This document shows, piece after piece, positions 7,579 to 17,020 of a DNA stretch of 64,000 bases. The translations under genes and the position numbers were made by a program. The notes beneath the pieces are model-generated. The model searched no databases, had not been told where the DNA came from, and saw only the letters and a program-made list of their open reading frames with translations. Source of the stretch: Bacillota bacterium (GTDB lineage: Bacteria; Bacillota; Clostridia; Lachnospirales; Lachnospiraceae); NCBI GenBank assembly GCA_023437715.1, contig JAEZFK010000026.1:1-64000 (forward strand). Reading direction: 5' to 3'. How positions within the stretch are numbered: position 1 is the stretch's first letter; each line of letters starts with the position of its first letter.

Positions 7579-9783
7579 ATGAAATCTTTAATTATAGCAG
7601 AAAAGCCGTCCGTAGCCAGGGACATTGCCCGGGTGCTGCGCTGCGGAAAGAATTTAAACGGAGCCATAGAAGGGGAAAAATACGTGGTAACCTGGGGCCT
7701 GGGCCATTTAGTCACACTGGCAGACCCGGAGGACTACGACCCCAAATATAAGGAATGGAAGATGGAGGATCTTCCAATGATGCCGGACCGGTTTAAGCTT
7801 GAGGTTATTAAGCAGACGGGAAAGCAGTATCAGGCGGTAAAGGCCCAGCTTCACAGAGGCGATGTGGGTGAGGTCATCATAGCCACGGACGCCGGGCGGG
7901 AAGGGGAGCTGGTGGCAAGGCTGATCCTGGAGAAAGCAGGAAATAAGAAGCCTGCAAAAAGGCTGTGGATTTCCTCTGTTACGGACAAGGCCATAAAAGA
8001 AGGCTTTTCCAAATTAAAGGACGGCCGGGAATACGACAATCTATACGATGCAGCCATGTGCCGGGCCGAGGCGGACTGGCTGGTGGGAATTAACGCCACC
8101 AGGGCCTTAACCTGCAAGTACAACGCCCAGCTCAGCTGCGGCCGCGTCCAGACCCCTACCCTGGCCATTATTGCAGCCAGAGAGGAAGAAATCAAAAGCT
8201 TTGTCCCAAAGCCATTTTTCGGCATTACGGCAAAATGCGGAAAGCCTGCCGTCACCTTTACCTGGCGGGATGAGAAATCAAAGAGCTTCCGCTCCTTTGA
8301 CCGGGACCGGGTGGAAGCGCTTTTAAATAGGATGAAGTCTGAAAAAGAAGCCCTTGTCACAGAGGTGAAAAGCACGCCGAAAAAGGCTGACTCTCCCCAG
8401 CTCTATGATCTGACAGAGCTTCAGAGGGAAGCAAACCGCCGCTTTAATTACTCCGCAAAAGAGACCCTAAACATCATGCAGCGGCTTTACGAAAACCATA
8501 AGGTTCTGACCTATCCCAGAACAGATTCCAGATACTTAAGCTCTGATATCGTCCCCTCCATCAAGGAAAGGCTGGAGGCCTGCGGCGTAGGTCCCTACCG
8601 GAAGCTGGCCGGAAGGCTGGCCAATAAAAAGATCGAGGGAAAGCCGTCCTTCGTGGATGATAAAAAGGTAACGGACCATCACGCCATCATTCCTACGGAG
8701 CAGTTTGTCCAGCTTGACCACATGACCGTGGATGAGAGAAAGATCTACGACCTGGTGGTCCGCAGGTTTCTGGCTGTCCTGTATCCGCCCTTTGAGTATG
8801 AGCAGACGGAACTGACCGTGGAAATGGGGGGAGAAACTCTTGTTGCCAGAGGCAAAACCGTGAAGGCCCTGGGCTGGAAGGAAGTATATGAAAGCCAGGA
8901 GGAGGAAGACGAAGAACAGGAGATAAAGGAACAGAGCCTGCCTTCCATGAAAAAAGGGGACCGGCTCACAGACCTTTCCCTGACCATGACAGAGGGAAAG
9001 ACAAAGCCGCCTGCTCCCTTTAACGAAGCCACTCTCCTTTCCGCCATGGAAAATCCCATTTCCTATATGGGAACAAAGGACCGGGATATGGCGAAAACAC
9101 TTGGAGAAACCGGAGGCCTGGGAACGGTTGCTACGAGAGCGGATATCATCGAAAAGCTTTTCTCCAGCTTTCTCTTAGAAAAGAGGGGCAAGGACATCTT
9201 CTTAACCTCCAAGGCAAAGCAGCTTCTAAACCTGGTGCCTGAGGATTTAAAAAAGCCGGAGCTGACGGCCCGGTGGGAAATGAGGCTGTCCGAAATTGCA
9301 GCCGGAAAGTTAAAACGCGGAGCGTTTATGAAAGACATACGCCTGTATTCCCAGGACTTGATCCATCAGATCAAGGCCGGGGAAGGAAGCTTTAACCATG
9401 ACAATCTGACCAACACCAGATGCCCGGTCTGCGGAAGGCGGATGCTGGCGGTCAAGGGTAAAAACAGTGAGATGCTGGTCTGCCAGGACAGGGAATGCGG
9501 CCATCGGGAGGTGGTTTCTAAAACCAGCAACGCCCGGTGTCCGGTCTGCCACAAGAAGCTGGAGCTTAAGGGAAAAGGGGACGGCCAGATCTTTGTCTGC
9601 AAATGCGGATACAAGGAAAAGCTGTCCGCCTTTAAGGAACGGCGGACCAAGGAAGGGGCAGGCGTATCCAAAAAGGATGTGGCAAGGTATTTGAACCAGC
9701 AGAAAAAGGAAACGCAGGAGCCCATCAATTCGGCTTTTGCAGACGCTTTTGCAAAGCTGAACTTAGGAAATGATGAGGATTAA
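7579..9783 (+). CDS. topB: DNA topoisomerase III
   Basis: A type IA topoisomerase of 734 residues that cuts and rejoins single strands and decatenates DNA. The TOPRIM domain opens the protein (IAEKPSVARDIA, acidic pair in TDAGREGE). The catalytic tyrosine is in LTYPRTDSRY (Tyr312). The C-terminal 120 residues carry zinc-ribbon cysteines (CPVCGRRM, CQDRECG, CPVCHKK, CKCGY). I take the ATG at 7579 because GGAGG precedes it and it gives the conserved MKSLIIAEKPS N-terminus; the in-frame ATG at 7558 has no ribosome site. No conjugation genes are adjacent, so it is probably the chromosomal copy. Confidence 0.93.
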   Translation: MKSLIIAEKPSVARDIARVLRCGKNLNGAIEGEKYVVTWGLGHLVTLADPEDYDPKYKEWKMEDLPMMPDRFKLEVIKQTGKQYQAVKAQLHRGDVGEVIIATDAGREGELVARLILEKAGNKKPAKRLWISSVTDKAIKEGFSKLKDGREYDNLYDAAMCRAEADWLVGINATRALTCKYNAQLSCGRVQTPTLAIIAAREEEIKSFVPKPFFGITAKCGKPAVTFTWRDEKSKSFRSFDRDRVEALLNRMKSEKEALVTEVKSTPKKADSPQLYDLTELQREANRRFNYSAKETLNIMQRLYENHKVLTYPRTDSRYLSSDIVPSIKERLEACGVGPYRKLAGRLANKKIEGKPSFVDDKKVTDHHAIIPTEQFVQLDHMTVDERKIYDLVVRRFLAVLYPPFEYEQTELTVEMGGETLVARGKTVKALGWKEVYESQEEEDEEQEIKEQSLPSMKKGDRLTDLSLTMTEGKTKPPAPFNEATLLSAMENPISYMGTKDRDMAKTLGETGGLGTVATRADIIEKLFSSFLLEKRGKDIFLTSKAKQLLNLVPEDLKKPELTARWEMRLSEIAAGKLKRGAFMKDIRLYSQDLIHQIKAGEGSFNHDNLTNTRCPVCGRRMLAVKGKNSEMLVCQDRECGHREVVSKTSNARCPVCHKKLELKGKGDGQIFVCKCGYKEKLSAFKERRTKEGAGVSKKDVARYLNQQKKETQEPINSAFADAFAKLNLGNDED

Positions 9784-9866
9784 ACGTCTTTTCAGACATG
9801 GGGCCCTGCCTTAAAGGTTTTCTCCTGAGTTCATAAAAAATCAACCGGAAAAGATATATTTTCCAC

Positions 9867-9895
9867 TGGACAGTTTTCGGCGCATCTGCTACTAT
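9867..9895 (+). promoter_or_regulatory. Promoter of the T-box/leuA transcript
   Basis: TGGACA (9867-9872), 17 bases, TACTAT (9890-9895). Transcription would begin near 9902, just before stem I of the T-box leader. Confidence 0.55.
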
Positions 9896-9901
9896 GATAA
9901 A

Positions 9902-10222
9902 AATAAATAACGCCAATGCGTTGAAAAGGAATAGTATCTGCAGACTGGTTTCAGAAAGTTGCTGGTTGATGCGAAGCAATAGAAAGAAAGCAGAGAACTC
10001 GCCTTTGAGCAGCCTCGGTCAAATCCCCAACAGCCGGTATGGCCTTAAGGAGAGTAGCCGGGGACGGAGAACCCACCGTTATAAGGGGAGGATATAAGGC
10101 ATTTATGCCCGTATCCGGATAAGTGCATGATGATATTTTATTATCATGAAATCGGAGTGGTACCGCGTAAGATCAAGTCTTTCGTCTTCCTGGCAGATTG
10201 CCGGAGACGAAGGGCTTTTTTT
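9902..10222 (+). promoter_or_regulatory. T-box riboswitch, leucine-specific
   Basis: The antiterminator sequence GGAGTGGTACCGCG (10154-10167) is the T-box hallmark. Upstream, stem I can be recognised: an AGTA bulge (about 9931-9934), CTGC paired with GCAG, then GAACTC in the specifier loop with CTC (Leu) at 9998-10000. Downstream, AGTCTTTCGTCT and AGACGAAGGGCT form the terminator, followed by T7. Uncharged tRNA-Leu with a GAG anticodon should stabilise the antiterminator and switch on leuA. The leucine codon and the gene product agree, which supports the assignment. Confidence 0.92.
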
Positions 10223-10247
10223 ATTTATAAAAAAGGAGGAGCAAACC

Positions 10248-11906
10248 ATGTTCAACTATCAGAAATATGAAAAGAAGTTCTTTTTGCCGCCGTCCCTTTC
10301 CTATGACTGGGTCAAAAAAGAGGCAATAGAAAAGGCCCCCACATGGTGCAGCGTGGATTTGAGGGACGGCAATCAGGCATTGCCTGTACCCATGACCTTA
10401 AAGGAAAAGCTGGAGATGTACCGCCTGCTTTTGGACATCGGCTTTAAAGAAATCGAAGTGGCGTTTCCGGCTGCCTCGGATACTGACTTTAACTTCCTGC
10501 GGACATTGATTGAAAATAAGATGATACCGCAGGATGTGACGGTTCAGGTCATCACCCAGGCGAGAGAGCACATTATCCGCAGGACCTTCGAAGCCCTGGA
10601 CGGCGTTCCGAGAGCCATTGTCCACCTTTATAATTCCACGTCAGAATCCCAGCGCAGACAGGTGTTCCGTAAATCAAAGGAGGAAGTGAAGCAGATTGCG
10701 GTGGATGGGGCCATTTTATTCAAGAAGCTGGCGGAAAAAACAAGAGGCGACCTCTGTTTCCAGTACAGCCCGGAAAGCTTCCCGGGAACAGAGGTGGATT
10801 ACGCCCTTGATATCTGCAACAGCGTTTTAGAGGTCTGGAAGCCCACCCCCGGCCATAAGGCAATCATCAATATTCCAACAACCGTTGAAAACGCCATGCC
10901 CCACGTCTATGCCGGCCAGCTGGAATATATAAATAAGAACTTATCTGACAGGGATTCAGTGGTTTTGTCCATCCATCCCCACAATGACCGGGGCTGCGGC
11001 GTATGCGACGCGGAATTCGGAATGCTGGCAGGTGCGGAGCGGGTGGAAGGAACCCTTTTCGGAAATGGGGAACGGACCGGAAATGTGGACCTGATTACCG
11101 TTGCCATGAACCTCTATTCCCAGGGCGTTGATCCAAAACTGAATTTTGAGAAAATGGACGAAATCTGCAGGGCCTACGAGGAGCTGACTAAAATGACGGT
11201 GCCCGAAAGACAGCCCTACTCCGGCTCTCTTGTATTTACGGCATTTTCCGGCTCCCATCAGGACGCCATTTCCAAGGGCATGAAATACCGGGAAGAGAAA
11301 CAGACGGAGAAATGGGATGTACCCTATCTTCCAGTGGACCCGGCTGATCTGGGAAGAAACTACGAAACCGATGTAATCCGCATCAACAGCCAGTCAGGAA
11401 AAGGCGGAGTGGGATACATACTCCAAAACAGCTATGGCATCCGCCTGCCCTATAAGATGAATGAGGAGTTAGGATACTTAACGAAGCGGAAATCGGATGA
11501 AACCAGCAGGGAGCTAACGGCAGAAAATATTTATGAGATATTCCGGAAAGAATACCTGGATTACTTCCCGGCATTCCGCATTGCTGATGTTGCGTTCAGC
11601 TCCGGCGGAAAGCACCGGGCGGCATTGACCATTTTAAAAGGCGGGGAAAAGATATCCGTAAAAGGAGAAGGTACAGGAGGCCTTGATGCGGTCAGCAATG
11701 CCCTGAAAGACTATTTCGGCCTGGATTATGATCTGGAGGTTTATGAGGAGCGTTCCATGGGTAAAAGCTCATCGGCCCAGGCCTCCGCATATATCGGGAT
11801 TTCCCGGAAGGGGCAGTTTTTCTGGGGAGCCGGAGTGGATAAGGACATTATGAGAGCTTCCGTCCATGCCCTGGCTGTTGCCGTCAACAGACTGGGGGCG
11901 TTTTAG
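10248..11906 (+). CDS. leuA: 2-isopropylmalate synthase
   Basis: This 552-residue enzyme condenses acetyl-CoA with 2-oxoisovalerate, the committed step of leucine synthesis. The HMGL-like TIM barrel starts with VDLRDGNQA, has the metal-binding HPHNDRGCG motif, and is followed by a C-terminal allosteric LeuA domain (about 430-552). Length and sequence fit the longer LeuA type. AAGGAGG precedes the ATG at 10248; upstream in-frame codons lie in the T-box terminator and are not used. Regulation is by the leucine T-box. No leuB, leuC or leuD genes follow, so the pathway is dispersed. Confidence 0.93.
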   Translation: MFNYQKYEKKFFLPPSLSYDWVKKEAIEKAPTWCSVDLRDGNQALPVPMTLKEKLEMYRLLLDIGFKEIEVAFPAASDTDFNFLRTLIENKMIPQDVTVQVITQAREHIIRRTFEALDGVPRAIVHLYNSTSESQRRQVFRKSKEEVKQIAVDGAILFKKLAEKTRGDLCFQYSPESFPGTEVDYALDICNSVLEVWKPTPGHKAIINIPTTVENAMPHVYAGQLEYINKNLSDRDSVVLSIHPHNDRGCGVCDAEFGMLAGAERVEGTLFGNGERTGNVDLITVAMNLYSQGVDPKLNFEKMDEICRAYEELTKMTVPERQPYSGSLVFTAFSGSHQDAISKGMKYREEKQTEKWDVPYLPVDPADLGRNYETDVIRINSQSGKGGVGYILQNSYGIRLPYKMNEELGYLTKRKSDETSRELTAENIYEIFRKEYLDYFPAFRIADVAFSSGGKHRAALTILKGGEKISVKGEGTGGLDAVSNALKDYFGLDYDLEVYEERSMGKSSSAQASAYIGISRKGQFFWGAGVDKDIMRASVHALAVAVNRLGAF

Positions 11907-11910
11907 CCGG

Positions 11911-12867
11911 ATGAGGGAAGTAAAATTGGAAATAAGCCAAGTGATGGAGCATTTAAGAGAATTCAGCGAAAAAGAGCTGTTTTACCGGCAGTACGGGAGA
12001 ATAAAAGACCATAAGGAGTTTGAACAGGAAGCCTCCATGTGGACGGACCCGGAAAAAGCCATTGAAGCAGGAAAATACAGCCGGTTTATGCCTCATCTTC
12101 CGGCTGTCCATGATTTTTTTGAAATCATCTATGTTTTGGAAAATCATATGCCTGTTGACCTTGGAGAAACAGCCGTCACCTTAAAAACCGGTGACGTCTG
12201 CTTCCTCCCTCCCGGCATGGGCCACTGTCCCAGGGTTATGGAAAATACAATTGCGCTGCAGGTCATCATCAGGAAAAGCACCTTTCACAAGGAATTTTTT
12301 AAATCCTTAAAAGGAAACAACATTATTTCCGGCTTTTTCTTAAATGCCCTGTATGTCCGGGAAAACAGCAGCGTCCTGCTTTTTCACACAAGGAACCAGG
12401 AGATCAGGGAAACTTTTCTGCGCCTGTACCAGGAAAATTACAACCAATGCCCCTGCTATACCCTTATGATGAACAGCCTTTTTGAAATCCTGCTATGCCT
12501 TTTGCAAAGATGCGATCCCTCTGACATGGAATTTCTTGAAGCGGAGCCGTATACGGATGCCCGGATCATTCAGATTCTCCAATTCATCCAAAGCAACTGC
12601 GAAACAGTCACCATTGGGGAGCTGGCGGAAGAGTTTCACCTGTCACATACCTATTTATCCAGATACATCGCAGGCAGAACCGGAAAGCCCTTCCGTACTA
12701 TCCTGCAGGAAATAAGGCTTGAAAAGGCCTGTGACATGCTGCACGCCAGCGATCTTAAGGTAGAGGATATTTCCGCTTCCGTGGGGTATCAGAATGTGGA
12801 GCATTTTATACGGCTGTTCAAAAAGAAATACCATAAAACCCCCAATCAATACCGGATGAGCCGGTGA
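11911..12867 (+). CDS. AraC-family transcriptional regulator with cupin sensor
   Basis: A 318-residue regulator. The N-terminal 160 residues look like a cupin ligand-binding domain (VTLKTGDVCFLPPGMGH), and the last 100 carry two AraC helix-turn-helices (LAEEFHLSHTYLSRYIAGR; VEDISASVGYQNVEHFIRLF). The ATG lies only 5 bases after the leuA stop, so it may be read from the leuA transcript; its own ribosome site is weak (GGGGGCG). The effector and targets are not apparent, and a link to leucine metabolism should not be assumed. Confidence 0.8.
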   Translation: MREVKLEISQVMEHLREFSEKELFYRQYGRIKDHKEFEQEASMWTDPEKAIEAGKYSRFMPHLPAVHDFFEIIYVLENHMPVDLGETAVTLKTGDVCFLPPGMGHCPRVMENTIALQVIIRKSTFHKEFFKSLKGNNIISGFFLNALYVRENSSVLLFHTRNQEIRETFLRLYQENYNQCPCYTLMMNSLFEILLCLLQRCDPSDMEFLEAEPYTDARIIQILQFIQSNCETVTIGELAEEFHLSHTYLSRYIAGRTGKPFRTILQEIRLEKACDMLHASDLKVEDISASVGYQNVEHFIRLFKKKYHKTPNQYRMSR

Positions 12868-12936
12868 AGGATGTCCTGTTTAACCACCCCAGGGACCCTG
12901 CCGGGCCAGGAAATTTCTTGGAATTTTATAAAACTC

Positions 12937-12967
12937 TTGACTGCACATATACTGTACAGTTTATAAT
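12937..12967 (+). promoter_or_regulatory. MerR-type promoter (19-bp spacer with internal dyad)
   Basis: TTGACT (12937-12942) and TATAAT (12962-12967) are separated by 19 bases, and the spacer holds the perfect palindrome ACTGTACAGT (12951-12960), extendable to ATAtACTGTACAGTtTAT. Long spacers containing a dyad are typical of promoters activated by MerR-family proteins. No convincing gene follows before lacI at 13196; 12968-13118 holds only a small hairpin (CGGAAC/GTTCCG) and short open frames, possibly the remnant of a lost target gene. Confidence 0.45.
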
Positions 12968-13118
12968 TTCCATTATACCGGATCACCTTTGCTGCCATAT
13001 TGCAGGTATTCGGAACGCTTCTGGTTCCGTCGGGCATTGCCAAAAAGGATGAGACAGCCGGTTTTCATCGCCCGGTTCTATGGAAAAAACAGCCGGTGTA
13101 TGATCTGAGTAAAAATTT

Positions 13119-13168
13119 AGTAAAATTTTACTTTCCTTATTGACGATGGAAAGAAGGACAATTATAAT
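13119..13168 (+). promoter_or_regulatory. Promoter and palindrome upstream of lacI-phn operon
   Basis: TTGACG (13140-13145), 17 bases, TATAAT (13163-13168) is a strong promoter for the LacI gene at 13196. Just upstream, AGTAAAATTTTACT (13119-13132) is a perfect 14-base palindrome, a possible operator, though it lacks the central CG usual for LacI proteins. Confidence 0.65.
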
Positions 13169-13195
13169 GAAAATGGAAAGGTGAGGATATGAAGT

Positions 13196-14170
13196 ATGGC
13201 TACAATTAAGGAGATTTCCCAGCTTGCGGAGGTATCCATTGCAACGGTTTCTCGTGTGCTGAATCAGGATGACACCATTGTGGTGAGTCCGGAAGTGAAA
13301 AAGAGAATATTTAAGATTGCCCATCAGCTGAAATATGTCCCACCCAGAAGGCGTCATGCGCAGAAGGAGACAGGTATTGTCATAGGAGTGGCGGACTGGC
13401 ATATCATCCGCAAGGACAGGACCAATATCAGGCTTTCTTCCCTGGACTTAATCGCAAAGTCCATGTCAGGGAAGAATGAGGTGCGGTTTGAGCGTATGGA
13501 TAAAAGCGAACCCGGACAGTATGACGGGATTATCGCTTTCGGTGTTTTTTCCGAGGAGGAGATGGAACGGCTGCGGATGCAGAGCTATTCCATTGTATTC
13601 ATCAATTCTGATCCCAAGGATTATGAGTACGACAGCATTGTCATGGATTTTAACAAGGGAATCCAGGAAATGCTGGACTATCTCATGGAGCGGAAAAAAT
13701 ACTGCAGCGTAGGCTATATCGGCGGTCTTTACGAGGAAGGACAGGTGAAGATCGGCTACCGGAGGCTTTCCGGGATCAAGTCCACGTTTATCCAGAGAGG
13801 TTATTATGAGGAGGAAAATTTCTTCATAGGCCAGATCAGCCGGGAAAGCGGCTATGAGCTGGCAAAGCAGGCCATTGAATCCGGCCGTCTGCCTGAGGCA
13901 GTGCTCATAGGAAGCGAGGAAGTGGCGGAAGGGGCCTTAGAGGCATTCCAGGATGCGGGGCTTCGGGTTCCCAAGGATGTGGCAGTGGTCATTTACAAGG
14001 ATATCGAGACCCTGGAATCCAAATGGCCCACCTACACAAAGGTGCGGATGTTCCCGGACATCGTCTGGCAGACCGCCATCAAGCTCTTGCTGGAGCAGAT
14101 CCAGGAAGGCCGCAAGGACAATATGACCATCTATCTCCCTACAAAGCTGGAGGTCGGCGACAGCGCATAA
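13196..14170 (+). CDS. LacI-family transcriptional regulator
   Basis: A 324-residue repressor-type regulator. The N-terminal helix-turn-helix is clear (IKEISQLAEVSIATVSRVLNQ) with a hinge helix before residue 60, followed by a periplasmic-binding-protein-like effector domain. It sits directly ahead of a PhnD-C-E-E importer and a 5'-nucleotidase on the same strand, 48 bases from phnD, so it most likely controls that uptake system. LacI control of a Phn-type importer is unusual, since phosphonate/phosphate importers are normally under phosphate-starvation control; the effector may be an organic phosphate or sugar derivative. Confidence 0.88.
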   Translation: MATIKEISQLAEVSIATVSRVLNQDDTIVVSPEVKKRIFKIAHQLKYVPPRRRHAQKETGIVIGVADWHIIRKDRTNIRLSSLDLIAKSMSGKNEVRFERMDKSEPGQYDGIIAFGVFSEEEMERLRMQSYSIVFINSDPKDYEYDSIVMDFNKGIQEMLDYLMERKKYCSVGYIGGLYEEGQVKIGYRRLSGIKSTFIQRGYYEEENFFIGQISRESGYELAKQAIESGRLPEAVLIGSEEVAEGALEAFQDAGLRVPKDVAVVIYKDIETLESKWPTYTKVRMFPDIVWQTAIKLLLEQIQEGRKDNMTIYLPTKLEVGDSA

Positions 14171-14218
14171 CGGCCCATGATCCAAGGAACTGATGAATCA
14201 CACGAAAAGGAGAGCAGT

Positions 14219-15328
14219 ATGAAAAAAACAGTATCTGTATTAATGGCAGCAGCACTCTGCGGGGCAATGATCGGCGGATGCTCCGGCAGCCAAAAGGCAG
14301 CAGCCACAACAGCAGGAAACGAAGCAGCTGCCACAGCGGCAGGCGGGGCAGCTGCGGATACAACGGCAGCTAAGGCCGAAAACAAGAAAATCGACAAGCT
14401 GAACGTTTACTTTGTTCCATCCAGAGAACCGGAAGAGATCGTAACCGCAACAGAGCCCTTAAAGGATATGTTAAAGACGGAGCTGGGAAAGGAAGGCTAT
14501 GACATCGGCGAAGTTGTCATCACGGTGGGAACCAGCTATGAAGCGGTTGGAGAAGCACTTTCTGCAGGCACTGCGGATATCGGCCTCATTCCCGGAGGAA
14601 CCTATGTCCTTTACGATGACGGCGCAGACGTGATCCTCACAGCAACCAGAGACGGCCTCAGCAAGAATTCCGATTCCCCCAAGGACTGGAACGACGGAAA
14701 GGCCACAGATGCCACCACAGACCAGGCTACCTCATACAGGGCTCTTATCATTGCAGGACCATCTGAAAAAGGAAAAGAACTGGGAGCAAAGGTAAACAAC
14801 GGCGAAGCCCTTACCTTTGAGGATTTAGACGGAGCAAACTGGAGCATTATGTCATCCTCCTCACCGGCAGGATACATTTACCCGTCCTTATGGCTCCAGG
14901 ATAATTTCCAGAAGAATATTTTAAATCTTGCCCATGCAGTACAGTCTGATTCCTACGGAAGCGCATTTGCAAGGCTTGCCTCCGGACAGATCGACGTGCT
15001 CTGCACCTATGCCGACGCCCGCAGGGACTATGCGGACAAATGGACTTCCGAGTATGGAAGAACCGGCTCCATCTGGGAAGAGACCAATGTAATCGGCGTA
15101 ACTCCTCCGATTTTCAATGATACGGTCAGCGTAAGCAAGACCTCCAAGATCATGGATGACGACTTCAAAAAAGCCGTTCAGAATGCCTTTATCAACATCG
15201 GCAACACAGACGCAGGCAAGGAAGTCATCGCCATCTACAGCCACAAGGGATATCAGCCGGCACAGAGCTCTGATTATGACAATGAGCGTGCGGCACAGAA
15301 GATGATTAAGGAATTAAACGCGAAATAA
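14219..15328 (+). CDS. Phosphonate/phosphate-type ABC substrate-binding lipoprotein (PhnD-like)
   Basis: A 369-residue lipoprotein: signal peptide with lipobox IGGC (Cys about residue 20), then an Ala/Thr-rich linker, then a PhnD-like fold that presents ligand to PhnE permeases. Motifs typical of PhnD include FVPSREPEEI near the start of the domain and GTADIGLIPGGTYV. The start at 14219 follows AAAGGAG; an upstream in-frame ATG (14177) would destroy the signal peptide. PhnD proteins bind phosphonates, phosphite or phosphate esters; the downstream nucleotidase hints at an organic phosphate. A strong stem-loop follows and may hold this gene's mRNA level above that of the permeases. Confidence 0.88.
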   Translation: MKKTVSVLMAAALCGAMIGGCSGSQKAAATTAGNEAAATAAGGAAADTTAAKAENKKIDKLNVYFVPSREPEEIVTATEPLKDMLKTELGKEGYDIGEVVITVGTSYEAVGEALSAGTADIGLIPGGTYVLYDDGADVILTATRDGLSKNSDSPKDWNDGKATDATTDQATSYRALIIAGPSEKGKELGAKVNNGEALTFEDLDGANWSIMSSSSPAGYIYPSLWLQDNFQKNILNLAHAVQSDSYGSAFARLASGQIDVLCTYADARRDYADKWTSEYGRTGSIWEETNVIGVTPPIFNDTVSVSKTSKIMDDDFKKAVQNAFINIGNTDAGKEVIAIYSHKGYQPAQSSDYDNERAAQKMIKELNAK

Positions 15329-15343
15329 GGATACATAAAGGCT

Positions 15344-15385
15344 GCGGGGGCGTCGTGAACGAAAAATCATTTGCGGCGCCCCCGC
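15344..15385 (+). terminator. Intercistronic GC-rich stem-loop after phnD
   Basis: GCGGGGGCG (15344-15352) pairs with CGCCCCCGC (15377-15385). Only TTTAT follows, so it is likely a partial terminator or mRNA-stabilising structure between the binding protein and the rest of the operon. Confidence 0.6.
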
Positions 15386-15431
15386 TTTATCATGGGAAAT
15401 ACTGTGAAACATGCACAGAATGGAGGAAAAT

Positions 15432-16190
15432 ATGATTGAATTTCATCAGGTGGGCAAGAAATATCCCAATGGATTTGAGGCCTTAAAGGATATTAACTTA
15501 AAGATCGAGCAGGGTGAGTTTGTGGCTGTCATCGGTTTATCGGGAGCAGGAAAGTCCACCCTTCTCCGGACCATCAACCGGATGCACGACATCACGGAAG
15601 GCTCCCTGACCGTGGACGGCATTGATGTGATGCAGTTAAGAGGAAAGGAGTTAAGGCGTTTCCGCCGCAGGATCGGGATGATTTTCCAGTCCTTTAACCT
15701 GGTCACAAGGACCCGGGTCATCAATAACGTGCTCATGTCAAAGGTTCCGGAGCTGCCGTTTTTAAAGGCCCTCTTCGGCATCTTTCCAAGAGAAGACAAG
15801 TTAAATGCCCTGGAAGCCCTCGACAAGGTGGGAATCCTTGACAAGGCTTTCGTCCGCGCGGACCAGCTATCAGGTGGGCAGCAGCAGAGAGTGGCCCTTG
15901 CAAGAACCCTGGCCCAGAATCCCCAGATCATCCTGGCCGATGAGCCGGTGGCCTCCTTGGACCCGGTGACCGCCAAGCAGGTCATGGGCGATTTTTTAAG
16001 AATCAACAAGGAAATGAACATCACCATCCTGTTAAATATCCATCATGTGGACTTAGCCCTCCAGTATGCAGGCCGGGTTGTGGGCATACGGGCAGGCCGG
16101 ATCGTATACGACGGCCCCGCATCCGAAGTAACCCCGGAAATCTTAAATGAGATTTACGAAGGGAAAGAGGAACAGGAGGCAGCAGGATGA
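15432..16190 (+). CDS. Phosphonate-type ABC transporter ATPase (PhnC-like)
   Basis: A 252-residue ATPase with Walker A (GLSGAGKST), the PhnC-like Q-loop (GMIFQSFNLV), signature LSGGQQQRVALARTL and Walker B (ILADEPVASLD), ending with an H-loop (NIHHVDLA). The ATG at 15432 has TGGAGG upstream; an ATG at 15411 lacks one. Its end overlaps phnE1 by four bases. It energises import of the ligand bound by the upstream lipoprotein. Confidence 0.9.
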   Translation: MIEFHQVGKKYPNGFEALKDINLKIEQGEFVAVIGLSGAGKSTLLRTINRMHDITEGSLTVDGIDVMQLRGKELRRFRRRIGMIFQSFNLVTRTRVINNVLMSKVPELPFLKALFGIFPREDKLNALEALDKVGILDKAFVRADQLSGGQQQRVALARTLAQNPQIILADEPVASLDPVTAKQVMGDFLRINKEMNITILLNIHHVDLALQYAGRVVGIRAGRIVYDGPASEVTPEILNEIYEGKEEQEAAG

Positions 16191-17008
16191 GCATATACGA
16201 CAAGTTATTTCCTCCCAGGAAAATGGAGCTGCCAAACGGAAAGACCGTCTTAAAGCCCGCATCCCGGCTTCCTCTCATCGCCCTGATCCTGATATTTATG
16301 ACCGCCCTTTCCGTAAAGATCACCGGCTTTGACATGGGAGTCCTGATGGAAAGAGGAAACCAGTTCTTCGTCATTCTGGGAATGATGGTCCCCCCTGCCT
16401 TTTCCTACAGCTCCCAGGTATGGAAGCCCTTGTTCGACACCCTAAAGATGTCCCTTTTAGGAACCGTAATAGGCGCTGTGACCGTCATTCCTTTTGCCAT
16501 GGCTGCCTCCACCAACATCATCAGAAACAGGGCCTTGGTCAGCATCATGCGCCTGTTTTTAAGCATTGTAAGGACTCTGCCCACCCTGGTAACCGCTCTC
16601 ATCGCAACCTATGTATTCGGCCTGGGCACCCTGGCCGGAACCACGGCCATTGGGGTGTTCACCTTTGCCTATATGGGTAAGATCTTATACGAGGAGATCG
16701 AAACTGCCGACATGGGGGCCTTCGAAGCCATGGAGGCCATAGGAGCCACCAAGGTCCGGGCCTTTATGAGCGCCATCATCCCTCAGGTGCTTCCCTCCTA
16801 TATTTCAAACGGGCTGTTCTGCTTTGAAGGAAATGTCCGTTACGCCGCCATCTTAGGCTATGTGGGCGCAGGAGGCCTGGGACTGATCCTCAATGAAAAG
16901 CTGGGCTGGAGAGAATACCCAAGCGTGGGCATGATCCTGATTATGCTGTTTGTTACCGTATTTCTCATTGAAACGGTGAGCCGTTACTGCCGCCGGAAGC
17001 TGGTATAG
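16187..17008 (+). CDS. Phosphonate-type ABC permease (PhnE-like, 1)
   Basis: A 273-residue inner-membrane permease with about six helices and the coupling motif EAMEAIGATKVRAF for the PhnC ATPase. The long cytoplasmic N-terminus (about 45 residues) is usual for PhnE. It begins inside the last codon of phnC (ATGA), so the two are coupled. It presumably forms a heterodimer with the next gene product. Confidence 0.9.
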   Translation: MSIYDKLFPPRKMELPNGKTVLKPASRLPLIALILIFMTALSVKITGFDMGVLMERGNQFFVILGMMVPPAFSYSSQVWKPLFDTLKMSLLGTVIGAVTVIPFAMAASTNIIRNRALVSIMRLFLSIVRTLPTLVTALIATYVFGLGTLAGTTAIGVFTFAYMGKILYEEIETADMGAFEAMEAIGATKVRAFMSAIIPQVLPSYISNGLFCFEGNVRYAAILGYVGAGGLGLILNEKLGWREYPSVGMILIMLFVTVFLIETVSRYCRRKLV

Positions 17009-17020
17009 GAGGGCTGACAG

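Noticed and set aside
7579..9783. topB as a sign of an integrative conjugative element
   Set aside because: No relaxase, T4SS, integrase or attachment repeats are nearby, and neighbouring genes are ordinary chromosomal ones.
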